Origin: Bacillota bacterium
GTDB taxonomy: Bacteria; Bacillota; Clostridia; Peptostreptococcales; Anaerovoracaceae
Assembly (NCBI GenBank): GCA_017443515.1
Contig: JAFRXM010000027.1
Location: 1 to 64,000, forward strand
Length of the DNA: 64,000 nt
Direction: 5' to 3'
The translations under genes and the position numbers were made by a program. Shown piece after piece: positions 7,595 through 17,155 of this stretch. Within the stretch, counting starts at the first letter, position 1, and every line of letters starts with the position of its first letter. Under the pieces are notes generated by a model. It saw only the letters and a program-made list of their open reading frames with translations, did not search any database and had not been told where the DNA came from.

Positions 7595-7611
7595 AGTAAA
7601 GGAGAAAGAAA

Positions 7612-8892
7612 ATGAGTAATTACAGATTCGAAACACTTCAGCTGCACGTAGGACAGGAGCAGGCCGATCCGGCAACAGATTCCCGCGCAGTGCCTATATA
7701 TCAGACAACATCTTATGTATTCCACAACAGCAAGCATGCGGCGGACCGCTTCGGACTTGCGGACGCCGGCAACATCTACGGAAGGCTCACGAATTCCACC
7801 CAGGACGTGCTCGAAAAGAGGATAGCGGCCCTGGAAGGCGGAACGGCAGCCCTTGCGGTAGCTTCCGGCGCGGCAGCCATCACCTATACAATAGAAGCAC
7901 TTGCGGCAAACGGCGGCCACATCGTGGCGCAGAAGACCATCTACGGCGGCAGCTACAACCTGCTGGCCCACACCCTGCCGCAGTACGGCGTCACGACTAC
8001 CTTTGTCGACGCACACGACCTGGCGGAGGTCGAAGGTGCTATCCGGGAAAACACCCGCGCCATCTACCTGGAGACCCTCGGCAACCCCAACAGCGACATT
8101 CCCGACATCGACGCCATAGCGAAGATCGCGCACAGCCATGGTCTGCCTCTGGTCATCGACAACACCTTCGGCACCCCGTACCTGATCCGCCCGATAGAGC
8201 ACGGCGCGGACATCGTGGTGCATTCCGCCACCAAATTCCTTGGTGGACACGGCACCAGCCTTGGGGGTATAATAGTTGACAGCGGCAAGTTCGACTGGAA
8301 AGCCAGCGGCAAGTACCCCAACATAGCGGCGCCAAACCCCAGCTACCACGGGGTGGCCTTTGCGGACGCGGTGCCCGGTGCGGCGTTCGTCACCTACATA
8401 CGGGCGATACTGCTGAGGGACACCGGCGCCTGTATCTCGCCGTTCAACGCGTTCCTGCTGCTGCAGGGAGTGGAAACGCTGTCTTTGAGGCTCGAAAGGC
8501 ACGCAGAAAACACCGCTAAGGTGGTGAAATTCCTCAGCAACCATCCGTTAGTTGCAAAGGTGAACCACCCATCGCTGCCGGATCACCCGGACCACGCGCT
8601 CTACGAAAGGTACTTCCCCAATGGCGGCGCATCCATTTTCACCTTCGAGATCAAAGGTGGCCAGAAGGAGGCCTGGGCGTTCATAGACGCACTGCAGATC
8701 TTCTCTCTACTGGCCAACGTGGCAGACGTTAAGAGCCTGGTCATCCACCCGGCAAGCACCACACATTCGCAGCTTACCGAAGAAGAGCTGCTGGACCAGG
8801 GCATAACCCCGGGCACCATACGCCTCTCCATCGGCACAGAACACATAGACGACATTATCGCGGACCTGGAAAAAGGCTTCGCGGCACTATAA
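7612..8892 (+). CDS. metY: O-acetylhomoserine / O-acetylserine sulfhydrylase (MetY type)
   Basis: A 426-residue PLP enzyme of the Cys/Met metabolism family. It adds sulfide to an O-acetylated amino acid, usually O-acetylhomoserine to give homocysteine. The N-terminus [20 protein letters not shown] and [10 protein letters not shown] are typical of MetY, as is the length, longer than cystathionine lyases or synthases. The PLP lysine lies in [13 protein letters not shown] (about residue 208). The start follows AAAGGAGAAAG directly after the attenuator. It is followed after 51 bases by cysK, so the operon supplies both homocysteine and cysteine. Control looks double: an operator at the promoter and an attenuator in the leader. 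Confidence 0.92.
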   Translation: MSNYRFETLQLHVGQEQADPATDSRAVPIYQTTSYVFHNSKHAADRFGLADAGNIYGRLTNSTQDVLEKRIAALEGGTAALAVASGAAAITYTIEALAANGGHIVAQKTIYGGSYNLLAHTLPQYGVTTTFVDAHDLAEVEGAIRENTRAIYLETLGNPNSDIPDIDAIAKIAHSHGLPLVIDNTFGTPYLIRPIEHGADIVVHSATKFLGGHGTSLGGIIVDSGKFDWKASGKYPNIAAPNPSYHGVAFADAVPGAAFVTYIRAILLRDTGACISPFNAFLLLQGVETLSLRLERHAENTAKVVKFLSNHPLVAKVNHPSLPDHPDHALYERYFPNGGASIFTFEIKGGQKEAWAFIDALQIFSLLANVADVKSLVIHPASTTHSQLTEEELLDQGITPGTIRLSIGTEHIDDIIADLEKGFAAL

Positions 8893-8943
8893 AAACGAAT
8901 AGAACAACAATTACAGGGGCGCGGCCCCGGAAAGAAGGATAAA

Positions 8944-9876
8944 ATGTCTAAGATCTATAAAGGAGCGATCGAGCTCATCGGCAATACTCCCCTCGTGGAG
9001 ATCGTGAACATAGAAAAAGAACTGGACCTTAAGGCCACAGTGCTTGTAAAACTGGAATATCTCAACCCGGCAGGCAGCGTCAAGGACCGCATCGCCAAGG
9101 CCATGATAGAAGACGCAGAAGCCAAGGGGCTGCTTAAGCCCGGCTCTGTCATCATTGAGCCGACAAGCGGAAACACCGGCATAGGCCTGGCGTCCATCGC
9201 GGCGGCTAAGGGCTACCGCATCATACTCACCATGCCCGAGACCATGAGCGTTGAGCGCCGCAACATCCTGAAGGCATACGGCGCGGAGATCGTCCTGACC
9301 GAGGGCGCCAAGGGCATGAAGGGCGCCATTGCCAAAGCCGACGAGCTCGCCAAAGAGATCCCGAACAGCTTCATCCCGGGGCAGTTCGTCAATCCGGCCA
9401 ACCCGAAGATCCACTACGAGACCACAGGTCCGGAGATCTGGCGCGACACGGACGGCAAGGTGGATATCTTCATCGCGGGCGTCGGCACCGGCGGCACCGT
9501 GACAGGCACCGGTAAGTACCTCAAGGAGGCGAACCCGAACATCAAGATCGTGGCGCTGGAGCCCGAGGATTCCCCGGTGCTGTCAGAGGGCAGGGCGGGC
9601 GCTCACAAGATCCAGGGCATAGGCGCAGGTTTCGTGCCCGACGTGCTGGACACCAAGCTGTACGATGAGGTCTACAAAGCCAGCAACGCAGAGGCGTTTG
9701 CCGCGTCCAAGCTGCTGGCTAAAAAGGAAGGTATTTCGGTGGGCATTTCGTCTGGCGCGGCCCTTTCGGGAGCCATCGCACTGGCCAAGAGGCCCGAAAA
9801 CGCAGGAAAAGTCATAGTGGCCCTGCTGCCCGATTCCGGCGACCGCTACTACTCGACCCCGCTGTTCACAGAGTGA
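8944..9876 (+). CDS. cysK: Cysteine synthase A (O-acetylserine sulfhydrylase)
   Basis: A 310-residue PLP enzyme that makes cysteine from O-acetylserine and sulfide. The PLP lysine is in NPAGSVKDR (residue 47), the substrate loop is [11 protein letters not shown], the phosphate-binding glycine loop is [15 protein letters not shown], and [10 protein letters not shown] lies near the C-terminus. The length is normal. It is second in the metY-cysK operon. In some Bacillota CysK partners the Rrf2 regulator CymR as the cysteine sensor, which fits the shared operator upstream; that link is inference. A terminator hairpin lies just past the stop. Confidence 0.95.
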   Translation: MSKIYKGAIELIGNTPLVEIVNIEKELDLKATVLVKLEYLNPAGSVKDRIAKAMIEDAEAKGLLKPGSVIIEPTSGNTGIGLASIAAAKGYRIILTMPETMSVERRNILKAYGAEIVLTEGAKGMKGAIAKADELAKEIPNSFIPGQFVNPANPKIHYETTGPEIWRDTDGKVDIFIAGVGTGGTVTGTGKYLKEANPNIKIVALEPEDSPVLSEGRAGAHKIQGIGAGFVPDVLDTKLYDEVYKASNAEAFAASKLLAKKEGISVGISSGAALSGAIALAKRPENAGKVIVALLPDSGDRYYSTPLFTE

Positions 9877-9885
9877 AAATAGTGA

Positions 9886-11916
9886 TCAGACCCATATCCT
9901 CGCCTCGTAAGGAGCGAGGACTTTTTTATTTATTTTTTGCGCTTTTTCTCTGACGGATTCCGGAAGTTTCCAGGTCTCGGCCTGTTCGTCGTAGTACGCG
10001 CCGGTGAATCCGAGCTCAGTCGAGAAGAGCAGGACAGGGTCTTCCGCGCAGACGATCGGGCCGGAGGTGTTCAGCGGACCGCCGCTGAGGTTGCACTCGA
10101 TCTCGAAGACGGAGGTGCCGCCGGGCGCCCCGGTGATCGCGGACCCATCGCCAGCAGCTCCGGGGCCGGGCTGCGGGGTGCGCAGGTAATGGAAGTGGTC
10201 CTTGCTGCCGTCCAGCAGCATGAAATCCCCGTAGATAAGTGTGTCCGAGCCGGCGCGCAGCGCTGCCAGCTTCCGGTAGAGATCCTCGATCTGCGGGTCG
10301 GGCTGCTGCTTCATTCGCTCCGGACGGTCTTTGGGAAAATCGTTCCACGGCAGCAGGACTCTTGCATGGTCGCGGGTGCCGCAGAGGGCTTTTTCCCAGG
10401 CCTCTTCGGGGGTCATGGTCTCAAGGAAGGTCTTGTAGAAGCCGCGCACCTCCACGTCGGTGAGCTCCTCTATCCCGGCGAAATCGTAGTTCACCAGGCC
10501 CATCTCGTCGCCCTGGTACACGAAGGGCGTGCCGCGCAGCGTGAACTGCATCACGGCCAGCAGGGTCTGGATGCGGCGGCGCAGCTGCGGGTCCTTGCCC
10601 ACGGCCGGGTCCACCTTGCTTGCCATGCGCGGGTTGTCGTGGTTGTTGTAGAACAGGCTCATCCAGCACTGGCTGCCGTAGTTCTGCATCCAGTCCACCA
10701 TGTAGTCGCGCAGGTAGTTGAGGTCGTACCTGTAGTCGTCGTAGCGCACGTGGCCGGGAGTCTCCAGATGGTCGAAGGAGAAGATCATGTCCAGCTCCTT
10801 GCGCTCTTCGGCGGTGGCCAGCTGGGCCATCTTCATGCCAAAGCCGGGGGTCTCGCCCACGGAAAACGCCTTGTACGGTTCGAACGCTTCCTTGCGGATC
10901 TGGCGGAAGTACTCGTGCATGCGCGGGCCGTAGAAGTAGTGTTCTATGCCCGTGAAGTTCATCAGCGCGCCTATCGTGGGGTTGCCGTCGGGAAGGCCAG
11001 GCACCTTGGAGATGTAGTTGATGACATCCATGCGGAAGCCATCCACGCCTTTGGCGAGCCAGAATTTTATCATGTCGATGACGTCAGCGCGAAGCTCGGG
11101 CTCATCCCAGTTGAGGTCCATCTGCTTTTTCGAGAACAGGTGGAGGGCCCAGACGTTCTGCTCGGGGTAAAAGTTCCAGGCGCCGTCGCTGCTGAAGAAC
11201 GAATCCCAGTTGTTTGGCGGCGACTGATTTTCAGTTGCAGCTTTAGCCTCCCTGAAGAAGTAGTATTTCCGGTATTTCGATTCCGGGTCGGCCAGGCCTT
11301 TCTTGAACCACTCATGCTCGTCGGAGGTGTGGTTCACCACCAGGTCCATTATCAGGTGCATGCCGCGCTCGTGTACGGCTGCCAGCAGCTCGTCGAAGTC
11401 TTCCATGGTACCGAACATCGGGTCGATCTTCCGGTAGTCGCGGATGTCGTAACCGTTGTCGTCCTGGGGCGAATCGTATATCGGCGATAGCCAAAGCGCG
11501 CTCACGCCAAGGCCTTTCAGGTAGTCCAGCTTGCTGATGATGCCGCGTATGTCCCCGATGCCGTCGCCGTTGGAATCGCAGAAGCTGCGCGGATAGATCT
11601 GGTAGAACACGGCCTCTTTCCACCACGCTGGCGTGGGCGGCTCGTTTTTCGGCACAACAACGTCCTGCTCGGAGTTGAAGGCGGCAACCAGTGCGTCGGT
11701 CAGTTCCTTTATGGCACCGGGCTTCGCGTTCTTGCCGAACAGCGGGGTGCGTTTTGCCAGCTTCATGACCGTGCCAAGGCGAAGGTTTCGCACCAGCGGT
11801 CCGGTGATGGTCTTTTCGGAGATGCCCATCTGCATCAGTATCTTGGCTATTACATCGTGGCCCACGGGCGTTTGCCATATCTCGCCGAGCCTTGATTTTT
11901 CAGTTATTTTCAGCAT
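9886..11916 (-). CDS. GH13 alpha-glucosidase (oligo-1,6-glucosidase-like) with N-terminal extension
   Basis: A 676-residue cytoplasmic glycoside hydrolase that should release glucose from short alpha-glucosides. The TIM barrel begins near residue 97 (WWKEAVFYQIYPRSFCDSNG). The catalytic residues are visible: nucleophile Asp in GFRMDVIN (about 295), acid/base Glu in SVGETPG (about 353) and transition-state Asp in NNHDNPR (about 425). The first 95 residues (GEIWQTPVGHDVIAKILMQM, then LGTVMKLAKR) are absent from ordinary oligo-1,6-glucosidases and look helical; their role is unknown. There is no signal peptide. The linker region around residues 590-620 has an atypical Gly/Ala/Pro-rich insertion. 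Exact substrate cannot be read from sequence. Confidence 0.92.
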   Translation of the reverse strand: MLKITEKSRLGEIWQTPVGHDVIAKILMQMGISEKTITGPLVRNLRLGTVMKLAKRTPLFGKNAKPGAIKELTDALVAAFNSEQDVVVPKNEPPTPAWWKEAVFYQIYPRSFCDSNGDGIGDIRGIISKLDYLKGLGVSALWLSPIYDSPQDDNGYDIRDYRKIDPMFGTMEDFDELLAAVHERGMHLIMDLVVNHTSDEHEWFKKGLADPESKYRKYYFFREAKAATENQSPPNNWDSFFSSDGAWNFYPEQNVWALHLFSKKQMDLNWDEPELRADVIDMIKFWLAKGVDGFRMDVINYISKVPGLPDGNPTIGALMNFTGIEHYFYGPRMHEYFRQIRKEAFEPYKAFSVGETPGFGMKMAQLATAEERKELDMIFSFDHLETPGHVRYDDYRYDLNYLRDYMVDWMQNYGSQCWMSLFYNNHDNPRMASKVDPAVGKDPQLRRRIQTLLAVMQFTLRGTPFVYQGDEMGLVNYDFAGIEELTDVEVRGFYKTFLETMTPEEAWEKALCGTRDHARVLLPWNDFPKDRPERMKQQPDPQIEDLYRKLAALRAGSDTLIYGDFMLLDGSKDHFHYLRTPQPGPGAAGDGSAITGAPGGTSVFEIECNLSGGPLNTSGPIVCAEDPVLLFSTELGFTGAYYDEQAETWKLPESVREKAQKINKKVLAPYEARIWV
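9897..9927 (+). terminator. Terminator of metY-cysK inside the end of the GH13 gene
   Basis: 7-bp stem TCCTCGC / GCGAGGA with a 10-base loop, then six Ts. It lies within the last codons of the convergent glucosidase gene, so it is both coding and terminating sequence. Confidence 0.75.
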
Positions 11917-11997
11917 TGCTTTCCTCCCGGGGCTAACGGCTGTCAGCCTGCCGCCCCATCGTCCTTATTATACCGCAGATCCGCGCCAGTGGCGCAA

Positions 11998-12031
11998 TGA
12001 AAATGGGAATCGGGGACGGTTCTCATTTTCA
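11998..12031 (+). repeat. Dispersed hairpin repeat, copy 3
   Basis: Outer stem TGAAAATG / CATTTTCA around GGAATCGGGGACGG and TTCT. It lies 82 bases upstream of the GH13 start and abuts the next copy. Confidence 0.75.
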
Positions 12032-12059
12032 TGAAACACGGAGACGGTCCCGGATTTCA
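12032..12059 (+). repeat. Dispersed hairpin repeat, copy 4
   Basis: TGAAACACGGAGACGG then TCCCGGATTTCA. It has TGAAA / TTTCA ends and is in direct tandem with the previous copy. Confidence 0.7.
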
Positions 12060-12066
12060 CTAAAAA

Positions 12067-12099
12067 AGGACGGCTCCGGGCGAATACCGGAACCGTCCT
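12067..12099 (-). terminator. Terminator of mscS
   Basis: 13-bp stem AGGACGGTTCCGG / CCGGAGCCGTCCT (one mismatch) on the minus strand, followed by TTTTTTAG. The stem itself resembles the dispersed repeat core GGACGGTTC. Confidence 0.75.
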
Positions 12100-12134
12100 G
12101 AAGTTTTATACGTATCAGTCAGGCCTTACAATAC

Positions 12135-12162
12135 TGAAAACGAGAACCGTCCCCAGTTTTCA
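12135..12162 (-). repeat. Dispersed stop-codon hairpin repeat, copy 5 (mscS end)
   Basis: On the minus strand TGAAAAC, TGGGGACGGTTCTC, GTTTTCA. The leading TGA is the mscS stop codon. Perfect 7-bp outer stem. Confidence 0.8.
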
Positions 12163-13131
12163 TTCTTTGCCTTGCCAGACGACGACCTGCGGGAAGGGGA
12201 TCTCGATACCGCCGGCGTCCAGGGCCAGCTTCAGCTCGCGGTTGAGGATGCGGCGCGCGTTGTAGATGTTGGACTCGTGCACCTCGGCGGTCACCTTCAG
12301 GTCCACGGAGGAATCGCTCAGGTTCTCCACGCCCATGTAGTTGGGCCTTACCGGGAACATGTTGGGATACTTCTCCGGCAGCGTATCGAGCAGCGCGTTT
12401 ATGACCTTTTCAGCCTTTATCAGGTCCGCGCCGTAGGCTATGCTCACGATCGACACCGCAACAGACGACACGTCGGAGAGGTTCGTCAGCACGCGTATGT
12501 CGGAGTTGTTCATGATGCGTATGTTGCCGCCCACGTCCGCGATCTGCGTCGAAACGATACCTATGGACCGCACCGTGCCGCGGAAGCCGTCCACGCTGAT
12601 GATGTCGCCCACGTAGAAGCGGCCCTCAAACAGTATGAATATTCCCGCGAAAATGTCTTCGATGAGGCTCTGCGCTCCAAAGCCGATAATCAGGGCTAAT
12701 ATTCCTAAGCCGGCTATGACTGTCAGCACATCCGCGCCCAGGATGTTGAGGCCGTAGATTATCGCGAAGATCACGACCGCGTAGCGTATCACGTTGGCCA
12801 GCATGCCTTTGAGCGTTTCGCCGCGGCGGGTCTTGGTCTTTATCAGGCCCAGGATCCACATCAGTATGCGGTAGACCGCCCAGCAGGCCGCTATCATCAG
12901 GATCAGGGCAACCAGCCTCATGAAGTCGAAGCCGCCTTCCTCGGTTCGCATGGGTATGTATTTGCCAAGGTAGGTCTGGTTGAAGAGCTTTACAGCTTCC
13001 TTTTGCGGGGCGCTGAGGAAGAAGCACAGATCCGGGAAGCTCACCAGCAGCAGGATCAGTACTATAACCACCACCCCGATTATCCTTCCGGCACCGGTCC
13101 TTCTTTTCTTTTTCGTTGTCTTATCGCTCAT
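12160..13131 (-). CDS. mscS: Small-conductance mechanosensitive channel (MscS family)
   Basis: A 323-residue membrane protein that opens under membrane tension to release solutes. After a basic N-terminus (TTKKKRRTGAGR), hydrophobic helices lie near residues 13-33, 68-92, 107-127 and 130-150. The pore-lining stretch is followed by the strongly conserved GAQSLIEDIFAGIFILFEG and YVGDIISVDGFRGTV of the MscS beta domain. The C-terminal alpha/beta domain ends with IPFPQVVVW, also typical. The stop codon is supplied by a dispersed repeat. A terminator follows. Confidence 0.95.
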   Translation of the reverse strand: MSDKTTKKKRRTGAGRIIGVVVIVLILLLVSFPDLCFFLSAPQKEAVKLFNQTYLGKYIPMRTEEGGFDFMRLVALILMIAACWAVYRILMWILGLIKTKTRRGETLKGMLANVIRYAVVIFAIIYGLNILGADVLTVIAGLGILALIIGFGAQSLIEDIFAGIFILFEGRFYVGDIISVDGFRGTVRSIGIVSTQIADVGGNIRIMNNSDIRVLTNLSDVSSVAVSIVSIAYGADLIKAEKVINALLDTLPEKYPNMFPVRPNYMGVENLSDSSVDLKVTAEVHESNIYNARRILNRELKLALDAGGIEIPFPQVVVWQGKE

Positions 13132-13168
13132 GAGGGTCCTCCTTTCGTGCCCTGCGTGTTAACGTCTG

Positions 13169-15055
13169 TTATTCGCTGTATATAGCATCGTTGGATGATA
13201 TGTATCTGCCGCCCATGAAGAAGTCCACGCGGAACCTCTCTCCTTCAACTCTGTATTCTTCCGGTACCATGAGCTCGCTGTCGGCGCCCCATTCATAGCC
13301 GCCCTCGTTTATATATCCTCCGGTCCTGTATGAATACAGGCTGACGCCGCTGAACTCGTAGCCTTTTTCAGCAAGAGTTTCGTAGATGTAGTCCTCGTCC
13401 AGCGTGTAGTGGATGTAGTTGTTGTAATACCAGGCTTCGATGGCGCGCGCGCCGCACCTGCTGCATATAGCCTGGCCGTTGGGCGGTGCCTCCGGGTAAG
13501 CATGGCCTAAGCCGTCCTCCCATTCAGGCGTGGACGGGCCGGTGTTGGGCTCAAGCTCGCCGCAGCGTGTGCACAGTGACAGGTAGTAGTACTGGATGCC
13601 GACGCATTCGTTGCCGGATTCGATTTGTTTCGTCTGTTGGTAATTGTGGCCGAGCGGACCGACCTGTACACCGTTTCTGGAGAATTCTTCGCCGCAGACG
13701 GAGCAGCGTACGACTTCTTCGTAGTAGCCGCCCTCTTCGCAGGTGGCTTCGCGCTCTTCCTCTTTGACGGTCTCGTTCTTGTGGCCCGTGGCCGCGGTCG
13801 TTACGGTGCTTCTGGACATCTCGGTTTGGCACCTGCTGCAGTATACGACGTTTTCGTAGTGCCCGCCTTCGGTGCAGGTGGCCGCGGTCTCGTTCTCCTT
13901 TACGGCAGAACCTGCGCTGTGGCCAAGCGCCGCCGTTGTAACGGTGCTTCTGGACATCTCCTCCTGGCACCTGCTGCAGTATACCACACTGTCGTAGTGG
14001 CCGCCTTCGGTGCAGGTAGCCGCAGTCTCGTTCTCTTTGACCGCTGCCGCGCCGCTGTGACCCAGGGCCGCTGTTGTTATCTCACGTCTGGATATCTCTT
14101 CGCCGCAGTCGGCGCAGATAATTACTTCCTCGTAGCTGCCCGCTTCGGTGCAGGTCGCTTCGATCTCATGCTGGCGGGCTGCTTCAGCCGGCGTGTGGCC
14201 TGTGGCTGCAACGGTGACGATCTGCCTCGATATCTCCTCACCGCAGACGGAGCATACGATCACTTCCTCGTAGCTGCCCTCTTCAGTGCAGGTCGCCTCT
14301 TTTTCATCCTTGATCTCCGGCTCTCCCGGGGTGTGGGCGGCCTTGGCCACGGTTATGGTCTCTCTGGACAGCTCCTCGCCGCAGACTTTGCACTTGATGA
14401 TCCTGATGTAGCTGCCTTCGGCAAGGCATGTGGCCGCGACTTCGTTTTCGCGTTCCGGCTCGCCCTCCTTGTGGCCTGCCGCCGTGGTGAAGCCGTGCGC
14501 GTGCACGCCGCATTCCAGGCAGACGTATTCGGTCTCGCCGTCCTCGGTGCAGGTAGCTTCTTTAAATATAAGCGGGTTCGCGTAATCGTACTTGTGGGGA
14601 GCGTCCGGATCGCCCTGCCAGAGGCGTGCCAGGTCTTCGGGCGAGTAGCCTATCTGCTGGGTGAAAGCATCGGTGTTTCTTGCGGTCTTGAAGGCGTCCG
14701 AGATCGACGCGGCGTAGCGGCCGCGCGAGGTGTCGCCGGGGGATGTTATGGCAGCGACTACGGCAACGGCAGTCAGAACCGCCGCCCCGGACCTTAAGGC
14801 CGTGCGGAGGAACTGCTGGAGTATGGAGTAGCGGTTGCGCTTGCGCTTTTCGGCGCGCTCATCAAGGCGGGGATCTTCGCCCGCGGGGGGCCTGCCCTGG
14901 AAGATATTCTCCTCTCTGCAGGTTACGGAAGATTCCTTGAAGAAAGTGACGTCCGGGTATACCGGGTTGTATTCGGGCAGCGTGGTATGCTCCGGGGCGA
15001 TGTTGTGCTCCGGACGCTGGGTGAATTCCTCATTGTAGAAGTCTTTTTCGCTCAT
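13169..15055 (-). CDS. Membrane-anchored surface protein with CxxC repeats
   Basis: About 628 residues, not recognised as a named family. The first 85 residues are charged and cytoplasmic-like. One transmembrane helix (SGAAVLTAVAVVAAITS) follows near residue 95, so the rest is probably outside. From about residue 165 there are seven clear repeats of roughly 42 residues with the pattern ATCTEEGSYEEVIVCSVCGE..SR...TVAATGH: a lone Cys, then a CxxC pair, then a Gly-His end. Degenerate copies follow (SLCTRCGE, AICSRCG). The Cys/His spacing could bind metal or form disulfides. The final 90 residues form a separate Tyr-rich domain. Start 15055 (MSEKDFYN) has AAGGTGG upstream; GTG at 15064 is possible. 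Confidence 0.8.
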   Translation of the reverse strand: MSEKDFYNEEFTQRPEHNIAPEHTTLPEYNPVYPDVTFFKESSVTCREENIFQGRPPAGEDPRLDERAEKRKRNRYSILQQFLRTALRSGAAVLTAVAVVAAITSPGDTSRGRYAASISDAFKTARNTDAFTQQIGYSPEDLARLWQGDPDAPHKYDYANPLIFKEATCTEDGETEYVCLECGVHAHGFTTAAGHKEGEPERENEVAATCLAEGSYIRIIKCKVCGEELSRETITVAKAAHTPGEPEIKDEKEATCTEEGSYEEVIVCSVCGEEISRQIVTVAATGHTPAEAARQHEIEATCTEAGSYEEVIICADCGEEISRREITTAALGHSGAAAVKENETAATCTEGGHYDSVVYCSRCQEEMSRSTVTTAALGHSAGSAVKENETAATCTEGGHYENVVYCSRCQTEMSRSTVTTAATGHKNETVKEEEREATCEEGGYYEEVVRCSVCGEEFSRNGVQVGPLGHNYQQTKQIESGNECVGIQYYYLSLCTRCGELEPNTGPSTPEWEDGLGHAYPEAPPNGQAICSRCGARAIEAWYYNNYIHYTLDEDYIYETLAEKGYEFSGVSLYSYRTGGYINEGGYEWGADSELMVPEEYRVEGERFRVDFFMGGRYISSNDAIYSE

Positions 15056-15199
15056 GAGTGCCACCTTTGCGCTGCAAAAACAGCTCTGTGTGCTGCATAA
15101 TGACCAAGTATACCATTATTATGACAGAACGTCGGGTTTTTTACAATAAAACTTTAATTAATTAAAGCGAAAAAGTAATGTACTCCTGCGGCGCAGATA

Positions 15200-17155
15200 T
15201 CAGAGGATATCCAGCGCTCTGAAGTATCCTGACTGCACTGCGCCTCTTACCTGGCCGAGCTCGGTGCAGTCACCAATGGCTTCGAATATCTGGACATCTG
15301 CCTTGCGGAGCTCCTCTACAAGCTCTGCGCGGGGCTTTAATCCCAGGGCGTTTATGATCAGATCGCCTTCTATTGTATATACTTCGCCGTCCTTGCCCTG
15401 CACCGTTACGGAGCCCTCGCTTACGCTAAGGCACTTCGTGTTGGTCAGGCAGGTGATGTTGTCTTTGAGCCTTTCCATGGTCTCCATCATTGCCGGCCTT
15501 TGCATGTGGTTGGCCTGCACGGCGATCTTGTCCGTCATTTCTATCACCGTCACGTGGTGGCCGAGCTCGGCGTACGAGAGGCCGGTCTCCGCTCCGGTAA
15601 GGCCGCCGCCTATCAGTATCACGCGGTCGCCGGCCTTGATGTCGTCGGTGTAGAGCTGCCTGGGCGTTACGGCGTGTTCCGCAAGGCCCGGAATCGGCGG
15701 GATCAGAGCCTCGGCGCCCACAGCGCAGATGACGTTGTCCGGCGCGAAGGATTCTATGAGCTCTGCCGTGGCCTCGGTGTTGAGCCTTACGTCCACGCCC
15801 TTTTCATATGTTTTGCGTATCAGGTAGTCGCGGAATTTCATCAGGTCGCCCTTGTGGCAGTCGTGCTCCACATAGTTCATGGTGCCTCCGAGCACGCCTT
15901 CTTTTTCCAGGAGCACCACCTTGTGACCCCTGTTGCGCGCGGTTATAGCCGCTGTCATGCCGCCGGGACCTCCGCCGACGATCACTACCTTTCTGGAAAC
16001 GGTCGGTGCGGCAAAAGTGTTGAGATTGAAGACTTCGTGGCCCACGTGCGGGTTCACGTCGCAGCCCAGCTCGTGCTTGTCGAAGCGCCCCAGGCAGTTC
16101 ATGCACCTGGTGCAGGGAACGACATCGTCTTCCTTGCCGCGGCGCCACTTGTTGGGGGTCTGCGGGTCGGCGATCAGCTGTCTGGACATGTACACTATGT
16201 CCGCGTCGCCGTCCTTTATGATGCGGTCCATCTCCACAGGATCTGAAAGCGCGCCCACGACAGAGACTTTTGCATTTTTAACGGCTTTTTTGACCTGCCT
16301 GGCCACGGCCACGTTGCAGCCGTGCTCTACGAATATCCCCGGGAAGGTGTAGGTGTTGGAGGAATAGTACGAGCCGGCGGAGATGTGTATGATGTCCACG
16401 TATTCTTCGGCCATCTGCGCGAAGCGGCAGACATCGTCCACGGTTATGCCGCCGTCGGTGTGCTCGTCGCCGCTGATGCGGAACTCGATAACAAAGTCCT
16501 CGCCTACGGCTTCCCTTATGGCTTTGCATATGCGAAGCGGGAAGCGCGCCCTGTTTTCTATGGGGCCGCCGTATTCGTCGGTGCGGTGATTGGTGAGCGG
16601 CGACAGGAACTGCGCCAGAAGCCAGCCGTGGCCTCCGTGTATCATTATCATCTTAAAACCGCAGCCCTTCATAAACTTTGCGGCTTTGGCGAAGTCCTCG
16701 CAGCACTCCTGCATCAGGGCCTCATCCATGCCTGTTACATGAACTCCGTCCTTGCGCACGAAATCGTCGGGGCCTATGGGGTCGCGGCCACCTATGAACT
16801 TAGGCTGCGTTGTGGCGCCTGCGTGGTGGAGCTGCACCGAAGGAACTGCCCCGTGCCTTTTTATCAGGAAGGCCTCTTTGGTCCACTCACTGGGACCGTC
16901 CTGATCCCACGGAAGTATCGCGACGTTGCCCAGGTTGGGCTTCCGGGTGGCGTATTTCAGGTTGACGCTGGTCTCGGAGATCGTGACGGCTGCCGCGCCG
17001 CCGCGCGCCTTATCCTCGAAATACAGCATCTGCATCAGGTCCGGCGAATGCTTGTGCGCGCTGTAGGTCATGGCGCAGGGGGCGGAAAAGATGCGGTTGC
17101 GGTAGGTGACGTTCCTTATCTTAAGCGGCTGGAACAGATACGGGTACTTATTCAT
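15200..17155 (-). CDS. Old Yellow Enzyme-type NADH:flavin oxidoreductase with Fe-S cluster and FAD domain
   Basis: A 651-residue flavoprotein of the 2,4-dienoyl-CoA reductase / enoate reductase / BaiCD group, reducing activated C=C bonds with NAD(P)H. Residues 1-340 are the FMN TIM barrel (PLKIRNVTYRNRIFSAPCAM, IHGGHGWLLAQFLSPLTNHR). Cysteines for a 4Fe-4S cluster follow near residue 348 (CTRCMNC...GCDVNP, C-x2-C-x2-C-x10-C). An FAD-binding Rossmann fold starts at KVVIVGGGPGGMTAA (about 390), and a second dinucleotide motif is VILIGGGLTGAETG. It is a single gene flanked by 130- and 700-base gaps. Substrate cannot be assigned; bile-acid, enoate and dienoyl-CoA substrates all occur in this family. 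Confidence 0.9.
   Translation of the reverse strand: MNKYPYLFQPLKIRNVTYRNRIFSAPCAMTYSAHKHSPDLMQMLYFEDKARGGAAAVTISETSVNLKYATRKPNLGNVAILPWDQDGPSEWTKEAFLIKRHGAVPSVQLHHAGATTQPKFIGGRDPIGPDDFVRKDGVHVTGMDEALMQECCEDFAKAAKFMKGCGFKMIMIHGGHGWLLAQFLSPLTNHRTDEYGGPIENRARFPLRICKAIREAVGEDFVIEFRISGDEHTDGGITVDDVCRFAQMAEEYVDIIHISAGSYYSSNTYTFPGIFVEHGCNVAVARQVKKAVKNAKVSVVGALSDPVEMDRIIKDGDADIVYMSRQLIADPQTPNKWRRGKEDDVVPCTRCMNCLGRFDKHELGCDVNPHVGHEVFNLNTFAAPTVSRKVVIVGGGPGGMTAAITARNRGHKVVLLEKEGVLGGTMNYVEHDCHKGDLMKFRDYLIRKTYEKGVDVRLNTEATAELIESFAPDNVICAVGAEALIPPIPGLAEHAVTPRQLYTDDIKAGDRVILIGGGLTGAETGLSYAELGHHVTVIEMTDKIAVQANHMQRPAMMETMERLKDNITCLTNTKCLSVSEGSVTVQGKDGEVYTIEGDLIINALGLKPRAELVEELRKADVQIFEAIGDCTELGQVRGAVQSGYFRALDIL

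Noticed and set aside
7378..7611. T-box or SAM riboswitch upstream of metY
   Set aside because: The T-box TGGNACCGCG sequence and the SAM-I core were looked for and not seen. The terminator with a competing arm is explained by a leader-type attenuator.
9937..11490. 517-codon frame antisense to the GH13 gene
   Set aside because: It lies on the opposite strand of a clear enzyme gene in a GC-rich region, has runs of Val/Gly/His typical of antisense frames, and lacks a ribosome site or family motif.
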